Source of the DNA: Limnobacter sp. CACIAM 66H1
GTDB lineage: Bacteria; Pseudomonadota; Gammaproteobacteria; Burkholderiales; Burkholderiaceae_B
Reading direction: 5' to 3'
Assembly: GCF_001601825.1 (NCBI RefSeq)
Contig: NZ_LUJK01000004.1
Span: forward strand, 35,230 to 99,229
DNA length: 64,000 nt
Part shown: positions 55,248-63,525 of the stretch, piece by piece
Layout of the letters: each line of letters begins with the position of its first letter
Position numbering within the stretch: position 1 is the first letter of the stretch
Notes under the pieces: generated by a model
The model's database searches: none
The model's input: only the letters and a program-made list of their open reading frames with translations
What the model was told of the DNA's origin: nothing
Translations under genes and position numbers: made by a program

Positions 55248-56111
55248 TTAGATGTGGGCAAACACAAAGCGCGGAGTGCCCGCCAGGTCGGACAGGCCTT
55301 GAACATGCACATAAGGCCCCTTTGAAAACAGGGCTTTCACGGCCTCCTGTTGCAGGTGGCCGTGTTCAACCAGCACGCCGCCGCCTGCACGCAACAGGCT
55401 AGGGCTGTGTTGGGCAATTTCACGGTAAAAGCGCAGGCCGTCGCCACCATCCGTCAAGGCTTGCTGGGGCTCGAAACGCAGATCGCCTTGTGAGAGGTGT
55501 TCGTCACCCTGTTCAATGTAGGGCGGGTTGCTGCAAATGAGGTCGAATGCCAAGGACGGTGTTTGATTCAGCAAATTCTCGAAGAGATCAGATTGAACGA
55601 ACCGGATGTTTTTCGCACCCAGCTCATTGGCGTTGAATTGGGCCACCCACAACGCGTCTGCAGAAATGTCGGTGGCCGTCACCTCAAGTATTGGGTTTTC
55701 AAGCGCCAGTGACACCGCAATGGCACCACTGCCGCAACCAATGTCGAGCACTCGCGTGAGCAGGTTTTCAGTCGATTTGCTTTGCAAAAAACCAAGGGCA
55801 TGTTCGACCAGTTCTTCGGTTTCGGGGCGGGGTATCAATACCCTTGAGTCGACGAAAAATGGGCGTGAATAGAATTCCTTTTGTTGTACCAAATAGGCGA
55901 TGGGTTCGCCTTGCTGCCTTTTGGCGGCCAGTGATTTGAAGGCGCTGAGTTGGTCCATTGGCAATTCGCGGTTACCCTTGGTCACCAGATTGACCCGGTC
56001 AAACCCGGTGATGTGGGTCATCAGGATCCGCAGCTCGCTGGGCGCAAGCCCGGTTTCTTCGCGCGTTTGCTGCAACACCGATTCAATGGTGGGCTTGGGC
56101 AGTGTGCTCAT
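55248..56111 (-). CDS. prmC: Release factor glutamine methyltransferase PrmC
   Basis: A 287-residue N5-glutamine methyltransferase that modifies the GGQ glutamine of RF1 and RF2. It has the N-terminal helical domain, SAM motif [15 protein letters not shown] (about 120-134) and the catalytic NPPY (about 185). The start overlaps prfA by 4 bp, linking the enzyme with its substrate. Confidence 0.95.
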   Translation of the reverse strand: MSTLPKPTIESVLQQTREETGLAPSELRILMTHITGFDRVNLVTKGNRELPMDQLSAFKSLAAKRQQGEPIAYLVQQKEFYSRPFFVDSRVLIPRPETEELVEHALGFLQSKSTENLLTRVLDIGCGSGAIAVSLALENPILEVTATDISADALWVAQFNANELGAKNIRFVQSDLFENLLNQTPSLAFDLICSNPPYIEQGDEHLSQGDLRFEPQQALTDGGDGLRFYREIAQHSPSLLRAGGGVLVEHGHLQQEAVKALFSKGPYVHVQGLSDLAGTPRFVFAHI

Positions 56112-57190
56112 TCTTTGGCGGTGATTTCGGCCAGCAATTCGGCTTCGTGAAATGCAGTCAGACCGTTCATCAGGTCGGTTAGATCCCCATCCATGATGTA
56201 GTCGAGTTTGTACAGGGTCAAGTTGATTCGGTGGTCGGTCATTCGCCCTTGCGGGAAGTTGTAGGTGCGTATGCGCTCGGACCGGTCGCCGGAGCCCACC
56301 AGGCTGCGGCGTTCGCTGGCTTCAGCCGCCTGGCGTTCGCGGTCGATTTTGTCTTGAAGGCGTACATTCAGTACCTTCATGGCCTTGGCCTTGTTTTTGT
56401 GCTGGCTGCGTTCGTCCTGACATTCCACCACCAGGCCTGTGGGCAAGTGAGTAATGCGAACGGCGGAATCGGTTTTGTTGATGTGCTGACCGCCTGCTCC
56501 GCTGGCACGGTAGGTGTCGATTCGTAAATCAGCCGGATTGATTTCAACGGTTTCTGCTTCGTCAGGTTCAGCCATCACCGCTACAGTGCAGGCCGAAGTG
56601 TGAATGCGGCCTTGGCTTTCGGTGGCAGGAACACGTTGCACTCGATGACCGCCTGATTCAAATTTCAGGTGCTTGTACACATGGTCGCCAACCAGGCGAA
56701 TGATCACTTCTTTGTAGCCACCCAGTTCCGATTCACTGGCGCTCATGACCTCGATTTGCCAACCCTGGCGTTCCGCGTACCGGGTGTACATTCGAAACAG
56801 GTCGCCTGCGAACAGCGCGGATTCGTCACCACCGGTGCCAGCGCGAATTTCAAGCATGGCGTTGCGATGATCGTTCGGGTCTTTGGGCAGCAGCAGACGT
56901 TGAAGATCGGCTTCGAGTTGCGCAAGTTTCGCTTCATTTTGCGCGATTTCCTCACGGGCCATGTCGCGCATGTCGGGGTCGGAAAGCCATTCCCGTGCGG
57001 TATTCAAGTCGGCTTCAATACTTTGGTATTCTGCAAAGCGTTCGGTGGCGGGCAGCAATTCAGAGCGTTCGCGCGTGATGGCCTTGAACTGCGCCATGTC
57101 ATTGGCAGCGTTTTGGGACGACAAGAATTCTTCAAGGTCGGCAAGGCGCTCGGCGAGGCGCGTTAGCCGGTTCCGCATGCTGTCTTTCAT
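56108..57190 (-). CDS. prfA: Peptide chain release factor 1
   Basis: A 360-residue RF1, decoding UAA and UAG. The tripeptide anticodon PAT is in [12 protein letters not shown] and the hydrolysis motif GGQ in [16 protein letters not shown] (about residue 230-240). Its ATG directly follows the hemA stop without a gap, so hemA-prfA-prmC-grxD is likely one operon. Confidence 0.96.
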   Translation of the reverse strand: MKDSMRNRLTRLAERLADLEEFLSSQNAANDMAQFKAITRERSELLPATERFAEYQSIEADLNTAREWLSDPDMRDMAREEIAQNEAKLAQLEADLQRLLLPKDPNDHRNAMLEIRAGTGGDESALFAGDLFRMYTRYAERQGWQIEVMSASESELGGYKEVIIRLVGDHVYKHLKFESGGHRVQRVPATESQGRIHTSACTVAVMAEPDEAETVEINPADLRIDTYRASGAGGQHINKTDSAVRITHLPTGLVVECQDERSQHKNKAKAMKVLNVRLQDKIDRERQAAEASERRSLVGSGDRSERIRTYNFPQGRMTDHRINLTLYKLDYIMDGDLTDLMNGLTAFHEAELLAEITAKE

Positions 57191-58459
57191 CTATTTGTCG
57201 GTGTTTTTGATGTTGAATAGCTGAGGTAGCCACTTTAGCAGGGCTTCCCGTTCGGCCGGACTGGCGTGGTGAAGCGCTTGCATGGGGCCGTGCATGAATT
57301 TTGCGCTCATGCGGTGGGCCATTAATTGCAGCACTTCGTCCGCAGGTGTGCCTTTGGCCAGTTGCTTGCGGGCGTGGTCAAGTTCAAGCTGCGCAATGTC
57401 ATCGGCTTTCTGGTGAATTTCCTGGATCGTGGGGACCAGTGAACGTTCACTCATCCAGCGCATGAAGCCTTGTACCTGGGATTCAATGATGGCCTCGGCT
57501 TGCTCCACGGCGGCGGCCCGTTGCTCTCGGCCTTCCTGCACGATTTGACTGAGGTCGTCGACTGAATACAGAAATACGTCGTCGAGTTTGCTGACCTGTG
57601 CCTCGATGTCGCGGGGCACTGCCAGATCGAGCATGAAAATGGGTTCATGCTTGCGCTTTTTGCACGCGGCTTCGACCATGCCCAGGCCAATGATCGGAAG
57701 GGTGCTGGCGGTGCATGAAATGACGATGTCCGATTTGGCGAGTTGCTCTGGCACCTGAGCCAACCCGATGACCTGGGCGCCATGGGCTTGCGCCAATTGG
57801 TGCGCGCGTTCGGCGCTCCGGTTGGCAATAGTGATGCTTTTTGGATTCTGGGCCGCAAAATGGGTGGCGCACAGCTGAATCATTTCGCCGGCACCAATAA
57901 ACAGTACATGGCGCTTGCTGAGGTCTCCAAAAATTCGGCTCGCCAGTTTTACGGCAGCCGACGCCATGGAAACTGAGTGGGCGCCAATTTCGGTGTGTGA
58001 ACGCACTTCTTTGGCAACGGAGAAGGTGCGTTGAAACAGCTGGTGCAGCATTTGGCCAAGCGTCCCGGCCTCTTCGGCGGTTCGTGCAGCCTGTTTCATT
58101 TGACCCAGAATTTGTGCTTCGCCCAGCACCATGGAGTCCAGGCCACTGGCCACGCGGAATGCATGGCGTATCACTTCCTGCTGGGGAAGGATGTACAAAT
58201 GTGGGCCCAGTTCAGTGGTGGGAATGTTGCGGTTGACTGCTAGCCATTCGAGCAGGTCGACTTTCAGTTGTTCGATGTTGCTGGCTGCGCAATAGACTTC
58301 AGTGCGGTTGCAGGTTGAGAGAATGGCTGCCTCGGGGGCTTGAACGCGCTGGGCCAGCGCGCGAAGTGCTTCTTGCAATTGCTCGGCCGGAAACGCCAAA
58401 CGCTCGCGAAGTGCGAGCGGTGCGGATTGATAATTCAGGCCGACTGCGAAAAGCTCCAT
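57191..58459 (-). CDS. hemA: Glutamyl-tRNA reductase
   Basis: A 422-residue enzyme for the first step of C5 tetrapyrrole synthesis, reducing Glu-tRNA to glutamate-1-semialdehyde with NADPH. The catalytic Cys50 is in LSTCNRTE, the NADPH-binding GAGEM lies near residue 190, and the C-terminal dimerisation helix is complete. A TATAAT lies upstream. Confidence 0.96.
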   Translation of the reverse strand: MELFAVGLNYQSAPLALRERLAFPAEQLQEALRALAQRVQAPEAAILSTCNRTEVYCAASNIEQLKVDLLEWLAVNRNIPTTELGPHLYILPQQEVIRHAFRVASGLDSMVLGEAQILGQMKQAARTAEEAGTLGQMLHQLFQRTFSVAKEVRSHTEIGAHSVSMASAAVKLASRIFGDLSKRHVLFIGAGEMIQLCATHFAAQNPKSITIANRSAERAHQLAQAHGAQVIGLAQVPEQLAKSDIVISCTASTLPIIGLGMVEAACKKRKHEPIFMLDLAVPRDIEAQVSKLDDVFLYSVDDLSQIVQEGREQRAAAVEQAEAIIESQVQGFMRWMSERSLVPTIQEIHQKADDIAQLELDHARKQLAKGTPADEVLQLMAHRMSAKFMHGPMQALHHASPAEREALLKWLPQLFNIKNTDK

Positions 58460-58485
58460 AATACCTACTGGGCGGAAAACCCTTC

Positions 58486-58491
58486 ATTATA
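58486..58491 (-). promoter_or_regulatory. Putative -10 element of hemA
   Basis: TATAAT on the minus strand 27 bp ahead of the hemA ATG in the 54-bp gap after the response-regulator gene. No clear -35 box. Confidence 0.4.
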
Positions 58492-58513
58492 ACCCGCGAT
58501 GGCGGATACTCTC

Positions 58514-59257
58514 TCAATCGTTCTCAGCGAGTTGCCGTTTGATTTTTGCCAGATCAGCAGATTTGCCTTCGTGATCAACCTGTTCCAGTTTGTAGCCAAA
58601 GCCATATACAGGGGTCAGACGGAAGCCTTGCTCGGGCCGCAAAGCCAATTTGGAGCGAACTCGGGAGATGTGAGTATCCATGGTTCTCGAAGGTAGATCG
58701 GTGTCGCGCCCCCATACGCTTTCCTGAATATGCGAGCGTGACAGCGGCTTGCCCAGGTTACGGAACAGCAAGAGGGCCAAGTCGAATTCTTTTTGGGTCA
58801 TGATCACGCGCTTGGTATGGCGCACAATGGTCGAGAATTTTGGATGAAATTCCAGGTCGGAGATTTCAAATACTTCCGGCGCGGTTAACTCAGGATAAGC
58901 GCGACGCAGCAGGGCATTGACCCGGGCAATCAGTTCGCCACGACGTATGGGTTTGATCATGTAGTCATCAGCGCCGGCATTCAGCGCTTCAACAATGTTC
59001 TCCTCGTCGGTTTTGGATGTGATGAACAACACTGGCACCTTGATGTGCAGGGTTTCACGAATCCAGTGCATGACCTTGGGGCCAGAGCTGTCGGGCAACA
59101 CCCAATCCAGAAGCACCAAGTCGAAGCTGTCGCGGTACAGGGCCGTTTGAAAGCTTTTGAAAGTGGCAAAACAATGGCATTTGTGGTTGACCGATTCAAG
59201 CACCCAGCGCAGCATTTCGCTTTGTGTCAGGTCGTCTTCGAGGATGGCGATGCGCAT
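58514..59257 (-). CDS. OmpR/PhoB family response regulator
   Basis: A 247-residue regulator: receiver domain (1-115) with acidic pocket Asp8-Asp9, phospho-acceptor Asp51 (LLDWVLPD), Thr80 and Lys102, then a winged-helix DNA-binding domain (about 130-235, with TMDTHISRVRSKL and YGFGYKLE). No histidine kinase gene lies next to it, so it is an orphan. The 131 bp upstream are AT-rich and lie tail-on to the TetR gene. Confidence 0.9.
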   Translation of the reverse strand: MRIAILEDDLTQSEMLRWVLESVNHKCHCFATFKSFQTALYRDSFDLVLLDWVLPDSSGPKVMHWIRETLHIKVPVLFITSKTDEENIVEALNAGADDYMIKPIRRGELIARVNALLRRAYPELTAPEVFEISDLEFHPKFSTIVRHTKRVIMTQKEFDLALLLFRNLGKPLSRSHIQESVWGRDTDLPSRTMDTHISRVRSKLALRPEQGFRLTPVYGFGYKLEQVDHEGKSADLAKIKRQLAEND

Positions 59258-59388
59258 GGGTGTGGCTCCTGTTTCGGAATATTTGTTACCACAATGTTAA
59301 TTTGTGTGTTGACAGTTTAATCGTTTAAACAGGATAGGAAACACAATGTTGCTTTTTTGTTAAATTGAGCGAGCGCCCAATTTATCAA

Positions 59389-60030
59389 TCACGTGTTGTG
59401 GGTGTTTTCCTGTTCCAGCTTCATGGCGTGTGTGGCGTGGGCGCCAGCAAAGATGACAGCCACGATGCGTAGTGCCTTGTCGTAGATGGCCTGACGCTGG
59501 TCGGGCTTTTCTACATACTCTACGGCCATGAACAGCACGTTCTGAGCGAGTACTTCCAGCACCTCGATCATTTCTTCTTTGGGCAAACCGGGCAGCAGGG
59601 CGGCGATGCGATCGTCACTGCAGATGTCTTCGCTGATTGCGCGAATTGTTTTTTTGAGCCCGTCGCGCATTCGTTCCAGGGCACCGAAAGCTTCTGAGGC
59701 GCCCACCACGACCGGTTTTGGGTTCTCGGCTGCCCAGTCAAAAAAACGTTTGACCAGCATAGGACGAATGTCGAGATCCGCTTCTTTGGCGGTGCTGATG
59801 CGTACTTCGGTGAATGCTTCCAGTACTGCTTTTTCAACTTCAAGAATGACGGCGGTGCCCAAATCGGCCAGGTCTTCAAAGTGTCTGTAAAACGCAGGCG
59901 CGGACAGTTTGGCTTCGCGCGTGATTTCGCGAATGCCGAGGCTGGAGAAACTTCGCCGGTGATAGCTCAGGTTCAGCGCAGCTTCAATAAGCCGGGTGCG
60001 GCCGTGGATATTGGATGCGGAGGAGGTCAT
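59389..60030 (-). CDS. TetR family transcriptional regulator
   Basis: A 213-residue TetR-type repressor when started at ATG 60030, which puts the helix-turn-helix at about residues 30-55 (IREITREAKLSAPAFYRHFEDL), as normal; the frame extends to 60096. The YRHF variant of the recognition helix recalls DesT/FabR-type fatty-acid regulators. It is divergent from the alkB-type hydroxylase, and an imperfect palindrome lies in that hydroxylase's promoter, so a local repressor role is likely. TATAAT lies only 10 bp from this start. Confidence 0.85.
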   Translation of the reverse strand: MTSSASNIHGRTRLIEAALNLSYHRRSFSSLGIREITREAKLSAPAFYRHFEDLADLGTAVILEVEKAVLEAFTEVRISTAKEADLDIRPMLVKRFFDWAAENPKPVVVGASEAFGALERMRDGLKKTIRAISEDICSDDRIAALLPGLPKEEMIEVLEVLAQNVLFMAVEYVEKPDQRQAIYDKALRIVAVIFAGAHATHAMKLEQENTHNT

Positions 60031-60039
60031 AAGCCATCG

Positions 60040-60045
60040 ATTATA
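60040..60045 (-). promoter_or_regulatory. -10 element of the TetR gene
   Basis: TATAAT on the minus strand with its near edge 10 bp from ATG 60030. This spacing would give a transcript with almost no leader. The -35 region at 17 bp is poor. Confidence 0.4.
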
Positions 60046-60113
60046 GCGAAAACCCGAACATCTGTTATGAATCCTTGATTTTGAAGTTTTATCCAATTTT
60101 AGGGGGATGGGTA

Positions 60114-60142
60114 TTGACGAGTATGTTTACAATCGTTAACAT
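60114..60142 (+). promoter_or_regulatory. Promoter of the alkB-like operon
   Basis: TTGACG at 60114-60119 and TAACAT at 60137-60142 are separated by 17 bp, ideal sigma-70 spacing. The expected start near 60149 leaves about 60 nt of leader before ATG 60211. The palindrome at 60123-60142 fills the spacer and -10 box. Confidence 0.65.
60123..60142. promoter_or_regulatory. Putative TetR operator (20-bp imperfect palindrome)
   Basis: Half-sites ATGTTTAC (60123-60130) and GTTAACAT (60135-60142) match as reverse complements in seven of eight positions around AATC. Its position between -35 and -10 would block polymerase when bound, the classic TetR-family arrangement. Confidence 0.6.
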
Positions 60143-60210
60143 GATTTTCATCGGGATAGAACTTGCCCTTCCAAAAACAACTATTGGGCATTCATGACGG
60201 GAGACCACCT

Positions 60211-61413
60211 ATGTTGCACTACCTCAAATTCACCACTTTTCCGCTGATTGCGATTGGCGTGATGCATGCCATGATGCAGGGCGGTCCTTGGATGTACACC
60301 GGCATCGCCGCTTTGGTGCTTGTTGTGGCTTTGGGCGATATTCTGCTTCCAGATGATCGTAGTGAGCCTAGGATGGAAGGCGAGTTTTTTCTGAACCTGA
60401 TGTTGTGGTTGACCTTGCCGATCTTGATGTGGGTAACACTTTGCTTTACCTGGGCTGTGGCGCCGGTCGATGTGCTGGGCATCGATGCATTCATGAAAAA
60501 CACATTTGGCTATGACCGCGTGCAGTTGCAGGCAGACACTACTTGGTACCAATGGTTTGTGGGTGCGGTGGCGGGTGCATTCCTGTTCGGTGCCGGTGGC
60601 ACGAATGTCGGCCATGAGCTGACCCATCGCACCTACAGCATGCGCGATATGATTCTGGGTCGCTGGATGCTGGCGTTCACTTGCGACGCATCTTTTGCGA
60701 TTGAGCATGTGTACGGACACCACAAGAATTTGGGTACGCCGGCTGACCCTGCCACCGCGCAGCGCGGTGAGAATGTGTATGGCTTTGTATTGAAAAGCAC
60801 GATTGGTGGATACAAGTCGGCCTGGAAGCTGGAGAAGCAGCGTTTGGCCAAGTTCAACCAGTCAGTCTGGAACCCGATTTACAGCCGCATGATGCGTGGC
60901 AATTTGATGAGCTTGAGCTTGTTTGCTGCCTCGTACTACATCGGTGGATGGGCTGGGGTGGTGATGTTCTGGATCATGAGTGCGGGTGGTAAAACCTTGC
61001 TTGAAATCGTGAATTACATGGAGCATTACGGGATTGTTCGTCGTCCGGAAGACAAGGTGGAACCTCGCCACAGCTGGAACACCAACGCTTCAGTGTCGAC
61101 TGCCCTGCTGTACGCGCTGACTCGCCATTCGCACCACCATGCCGAGGCCGACCAGGAGTATTGGAACCTGCGAAGCTACCGCCACGCGCCCATGCTGCCC
61201 ACTGGCTATCTGGGTACCATTTTGTTGGCCTTGGTGCCGCCGCTTTACAAGAAGGTGATGACACCTTTGTTGAATCACTGGGATGAAACATTCGCCACGC
61301 CGGAAGAGAAAAAACTGGCGATTGAGGCCAGTGTGAAAAGCGGAATGAAAGGCTTGAAATCGGCCCAGCTGGCGCAACAGGCCAGCCAACAATTGAATCG
61401 CGCTGCTGCGTAA
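60211..61413 (+). CDS. alkB: AlkB-family membrane di-iron monooxygenase (alkane 1-monooxygenase-like)
   Basis: A 400-residue membrane hydroxylase with the di-iron histidine boxes HELTH (135-139), EHVYGHH (165-171) and RHSHHH (305-310), plus the AlkB-specific NYMEHYG at 268-274. Several membrane segments cover residues 5-45, 60-85, 112-130 and 232-262. ATG 60211 has a good GGGAG site; the frame is open to 60163. AlkB enzymes hydroxylate terminal carbons of alkanes. The partner here is a fused ferredoxin-reductase, not a rubredoxin, an arrangement that also recalls XylM-XylA, so the substrate is uncertain. Confidence 0.88.
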   Translation: MLHYLKFTTFPLIAIGVMHAMMQGGPWMYTGIAALVLVVALGDILLPDDRSEPRMEGEFFLNLMLWLTLPILMWVTLCFTWAVAPVDVLGIDAFMKNTFGYDRVQLQADTTWYQWFVGAVAGAFLFGAGGTNVGHELTHRTYSMRDMILGRWMLAFTCDASFAIEHVYGHHKNLGTPADPATAQRGENVYGFVLKSTIGGYKSAWKLEKQRLAKFNQSVWNPIYSRMMRGNLMSLSLFAASYYIGGWAGVVMFWIMSAGGKTLLEIVNYMEHYGIVRRPEDKVEPRHSWNTNASVSTALLYALTRHSHHHAEADQEYWNLRSYRHAPMLPTGYLGTILLALVPPLYKKVMTPLLNHWDETFATPEEKKLAIEASVKSGMKGLKSAQLAQQASQQLNRAAA

Positions 61414-61425
61414 AAGGAGGGAATC

Positions 61426-62499
61426 ATGAAATTGCTTGAATGGTTCGGATTGCAGGGCGGTGTAGCGGCGGGCAAGAAAGGCAAAGTGACCCACAAGGTA
61501 AGTGTTGCGCCTGGGGGCCAAAGCTTTGAGGTGGAAAAAGGCCGCAAGGTGATTTTGAATTCGGCCTTGTCTGCCGGTTTGGGGTTTCCCCACAATTGCA
61601 GAGTGGGCAGTTGTACCCAATGCAAGTGCAAACTGAAAAGCGGCAAGGTGCGCGAATTGACCGATTCCAGTTACGTATTGAGTGCTGAGGATTTGAAGGC
61701 CGGAATGATTCTGGCATGTCAGTCAATTCCAGAAACTGACCTCGAAATCGAAGTGGAGTTGACCTCGGGCGGTGATCGTTTGGTTGAGACTCGCGGAACG
61801 ATTGTTGGTCAAAAAGACCTGACCCATGACATTGTGGAATTGCGGGTTGCGCTGGATGACCCCATGCCCTTCAAGGCAGGGCAGTATGCAGAAATTCGAC
61901 TTGAAGAATTCAGCTTGTCACGTAACTACAGCTTTGCAATGGCGCCGAAAGGTCAGGAAGCCAATGAACTGGTTTTTCATGTTCGCAAGGTGCCAGGTGG
62001 CAAGTTCACTGAATGGTTGTTTGCGGCCAACAGACAGGAAACCCGGCTGAGCATGAGCGGGCCGTTTGGTGATTTCTACTTGCGCCCGGCGCAGGGTGAA
62101 AAGCCTGCACCGATTGTGTGTGTGGCGGGCGGCAGTGGTATGGCGCCTATTTTGAGCTTGCTGGAACAGGCCAAGTGGGCGGGTGAAACGCGCGACGCGG
62201 TTTATCTGTTTGGTGCACGCACTCAACGCGATCTTTATGCCAGTGAAGAGATCAGTCGAATTCAGCAGGGCTGGCGAGGTTCACTGAACTTCAAGCAGGT
62301 GTTGTCAGAGGAGCCGGCCAATTCAAGCTGGAACGGTGCGCGTGGTTATGTCACAGACGAACTTGACAAGCTTGAATTGGATTGGCCGCAGGTACAGGCT
62401 TACCTGTGTGGACCCCCCGCGATGATTGATGCTGCGATCGCGAAGTTTTCAAACTTGGGCGTGAAGGCTGAGAACATTCGCTATGACAAATTCGAGTGA
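61426..62499 (+). CDS. Fused [2Fe-2S] ferredoxin/FAD/NADH reductase
   Basis: A 357-residue electron-transfer protein. The N-terminal plant-type ferredoxin has cluster ligands Cys58, Cys63, Cys66 and Cys98; the FAD domain has RNYSFA (about 164-169) and the NAD(P)H domain AGGSGMAPILSLLE, ending in CGPPAMIDA. The architecture matches XylA/BenC-type reductases. It lies 12 bp after the hydroxylase with its own GGAGG site and should pass electrons from NADH to it. Confidence 0.9.
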   Translation: MKLLEWFGLQGGVAAGKKGKVTHKVSVAPGGQSFEVEKGRKVILNSALSAGLGFPHNCRVGSCTQCKCKLKSGKVRELTDSSYVLSAEDLKAGMILACQSIPETDLEIEVELTSGGDRLVETRGTIVGQKDLTHDIVELRVALDDPMPFKAGQYAEIRLEEFSLSRNYSFAMAPKGQEANELVFHVRKVPGGKFTEWLFAANRQETRLSMSGPFGDFYLRPAQGEKPAPIVCVAGGSGMAPILSLLEQAKWAGETRDAVYLFGARTQRDLYASEEISRIQQGWRGSLNFKQVLSEEPANSSWNGARGYVTDELDKLELDWPQVQAYLCGPPAMIDAAIAKFSNLGVKAENIRYDKFE

Positions 62500-62539
62500 T
62501 TGGCGCAAGTCGTAAGTGATTCACTTGGATTGAATAAGA

Positions 62540-62565
62540 AAAGGCCACCCTCGGTGGCCTTTTTT
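62540..62565 (+). terminator. Rho-independent terminator after the hydroxylase-reductase operon
   Basis: Ten-bp arms AAAGGCCACC/GGTGGCCTTT (62540-62549 and 62553-62562) with a CTC loop and a T run to 62565, 41 bp past the reductase stop. It may also end the convergent gene in part. Confidence 0.9.
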
Positions 62566-62582
62566 ATGTCAGAAACTCTCAC

Positions 62583-63410
62583 TCAGATTAGTAAGTTGCC
62601 TGTAACGGCGTCCAATGGCAATGAATCTGCAGGGTTGGGTGCTGAGCCGATTGGGAGGGACCCCAAAGCATCAAACAAGGGATCGGAAATCACCGACAAG
62701 GGGGTGCCTCCAAGTGCATCAGCCAAAGGGTCAAGCACGGCGTCCAAAGGTGTGCCAGTGGTTCCCTCGTCCACAGGATCTGTGGGCTCCTGCGGTTCCT
62801 CCGGATTTTCGGGATCTTCTGGATTCTCTGAGTCGTCGGGATTTTCGCTTTCGTCGGGATTTTCAGTGTCGTCGACAGGCTCTGTCGTTTCGTCGCCATT
62901 GTCCACTCGCACATCGGTAAAGGCAGAGCCTTGGACGTTGGTATCATCCCCGGAAGAGGCGGCCAGTGCAGCAACACCGACGCCGCCGCCAATTGCAGTG
63001 GCGATACCGCTGACGCCGCCTGCAGAGCCCGCCGAAAGCAGGCCTGCACCAACCAGTCCACTAAAGCCTGTGCCAGCATCGGCAAGCAAAACAGCACCAT
63101 CCGTACCCTCACTGACCGCGAAAAGTTCGACGCCTTCGGTTAAGGAGGTTACTTCTATCACGCCGCCTTCAGCGCCGGAGCTTGTGGCGATTTGAGCCGC
63201 TGATTCCGGCGCCAAGGTCACCAGTGAGTCGGCTTGGCCAGCAGCCTGCCCAGGAAGTTCGATGTCCACGGCGACCAGGTCTTTGTTCTGAATGACATCA
63301 CCAGCCAAAATTGCATCGCCTTGACGCAAGGTGAGTTGCTCGCCTTGGCGCTGAACCAGTAGCTTGTCAGTTTTTGAGGCGATGGTGCCGATTTGAGGTG
63401 CCGTGCTCAT
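62583..63410 (-). CDS. Acidic repeat protein with LapA-like (retention module/FecR-like) N-terminus
   Basis: A 275-residue protein. Residues about 6-100 (IGTIASKTDKLLVQRQGEQ, then LRQGDAILAGDVI) resemble the N-terminal module of LapA/BapA type 1-secreted adhesins and FecR-like domains. Then a glycine/alanine-rich hydrophobic stretch (about 110-155), an Asp/Glu/Asn/Pro repeat block (DNPDESENPDD-type, about 175-215) and a C-terminal part with TGTPLDAVLDPLADALGG. No RTX calcium repeats are present. The C-terminal motif recurs in the next gene. Function unknown; surface or cell-wall-face location is an inference. Confidence 0.65.
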   Translation of the reverse strand: MSTAPQIGTIASKTDKLLVQRQGEQLTLRQGDAILAGDVIQNKDLVAVDIELPGQAAGQADSLVTLAPESAAQIATSSGAEGGVIEVTSLTEGVELFAVSEGTDGAVLLADAGTGFSGLVGAGLLSAGSAGGVSGIATAIGGGVGVAALAASSGDDTNVQGSAFTDVRVDNGDETTEPVDDTENPDESENPDDSENPEDPENPEEPQEPTDPVDEGTTGTPLDAVLDPLADALGGTPLSVISDPLFDALGSLPIGSAPNPADSLPLDAVTGNLLI

Positions 63411-63482
63411 AAGTTGATGTCCGTTGGATTGTCAGTAAAGTTATTAGTTTTACTATGCTGAACCAAGATTTGGATTCAAATA

Positions 63483-63507
63483 AAAAACCCCTCCGGAGAG
63501 GGGTTTT
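63483..63507 (-). terminator. Rho-independent terminator of the right-edge gene
   Basis: AAAAACCCCTC and GAGGGGTTTTT arms around CGGA (63483-63507), 18 bp past the stop of the minus-strand gene that runs off the window. Confidence 0.88.
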
Positions 63508-63525
63508 TATTGACCAGTATGCAGA

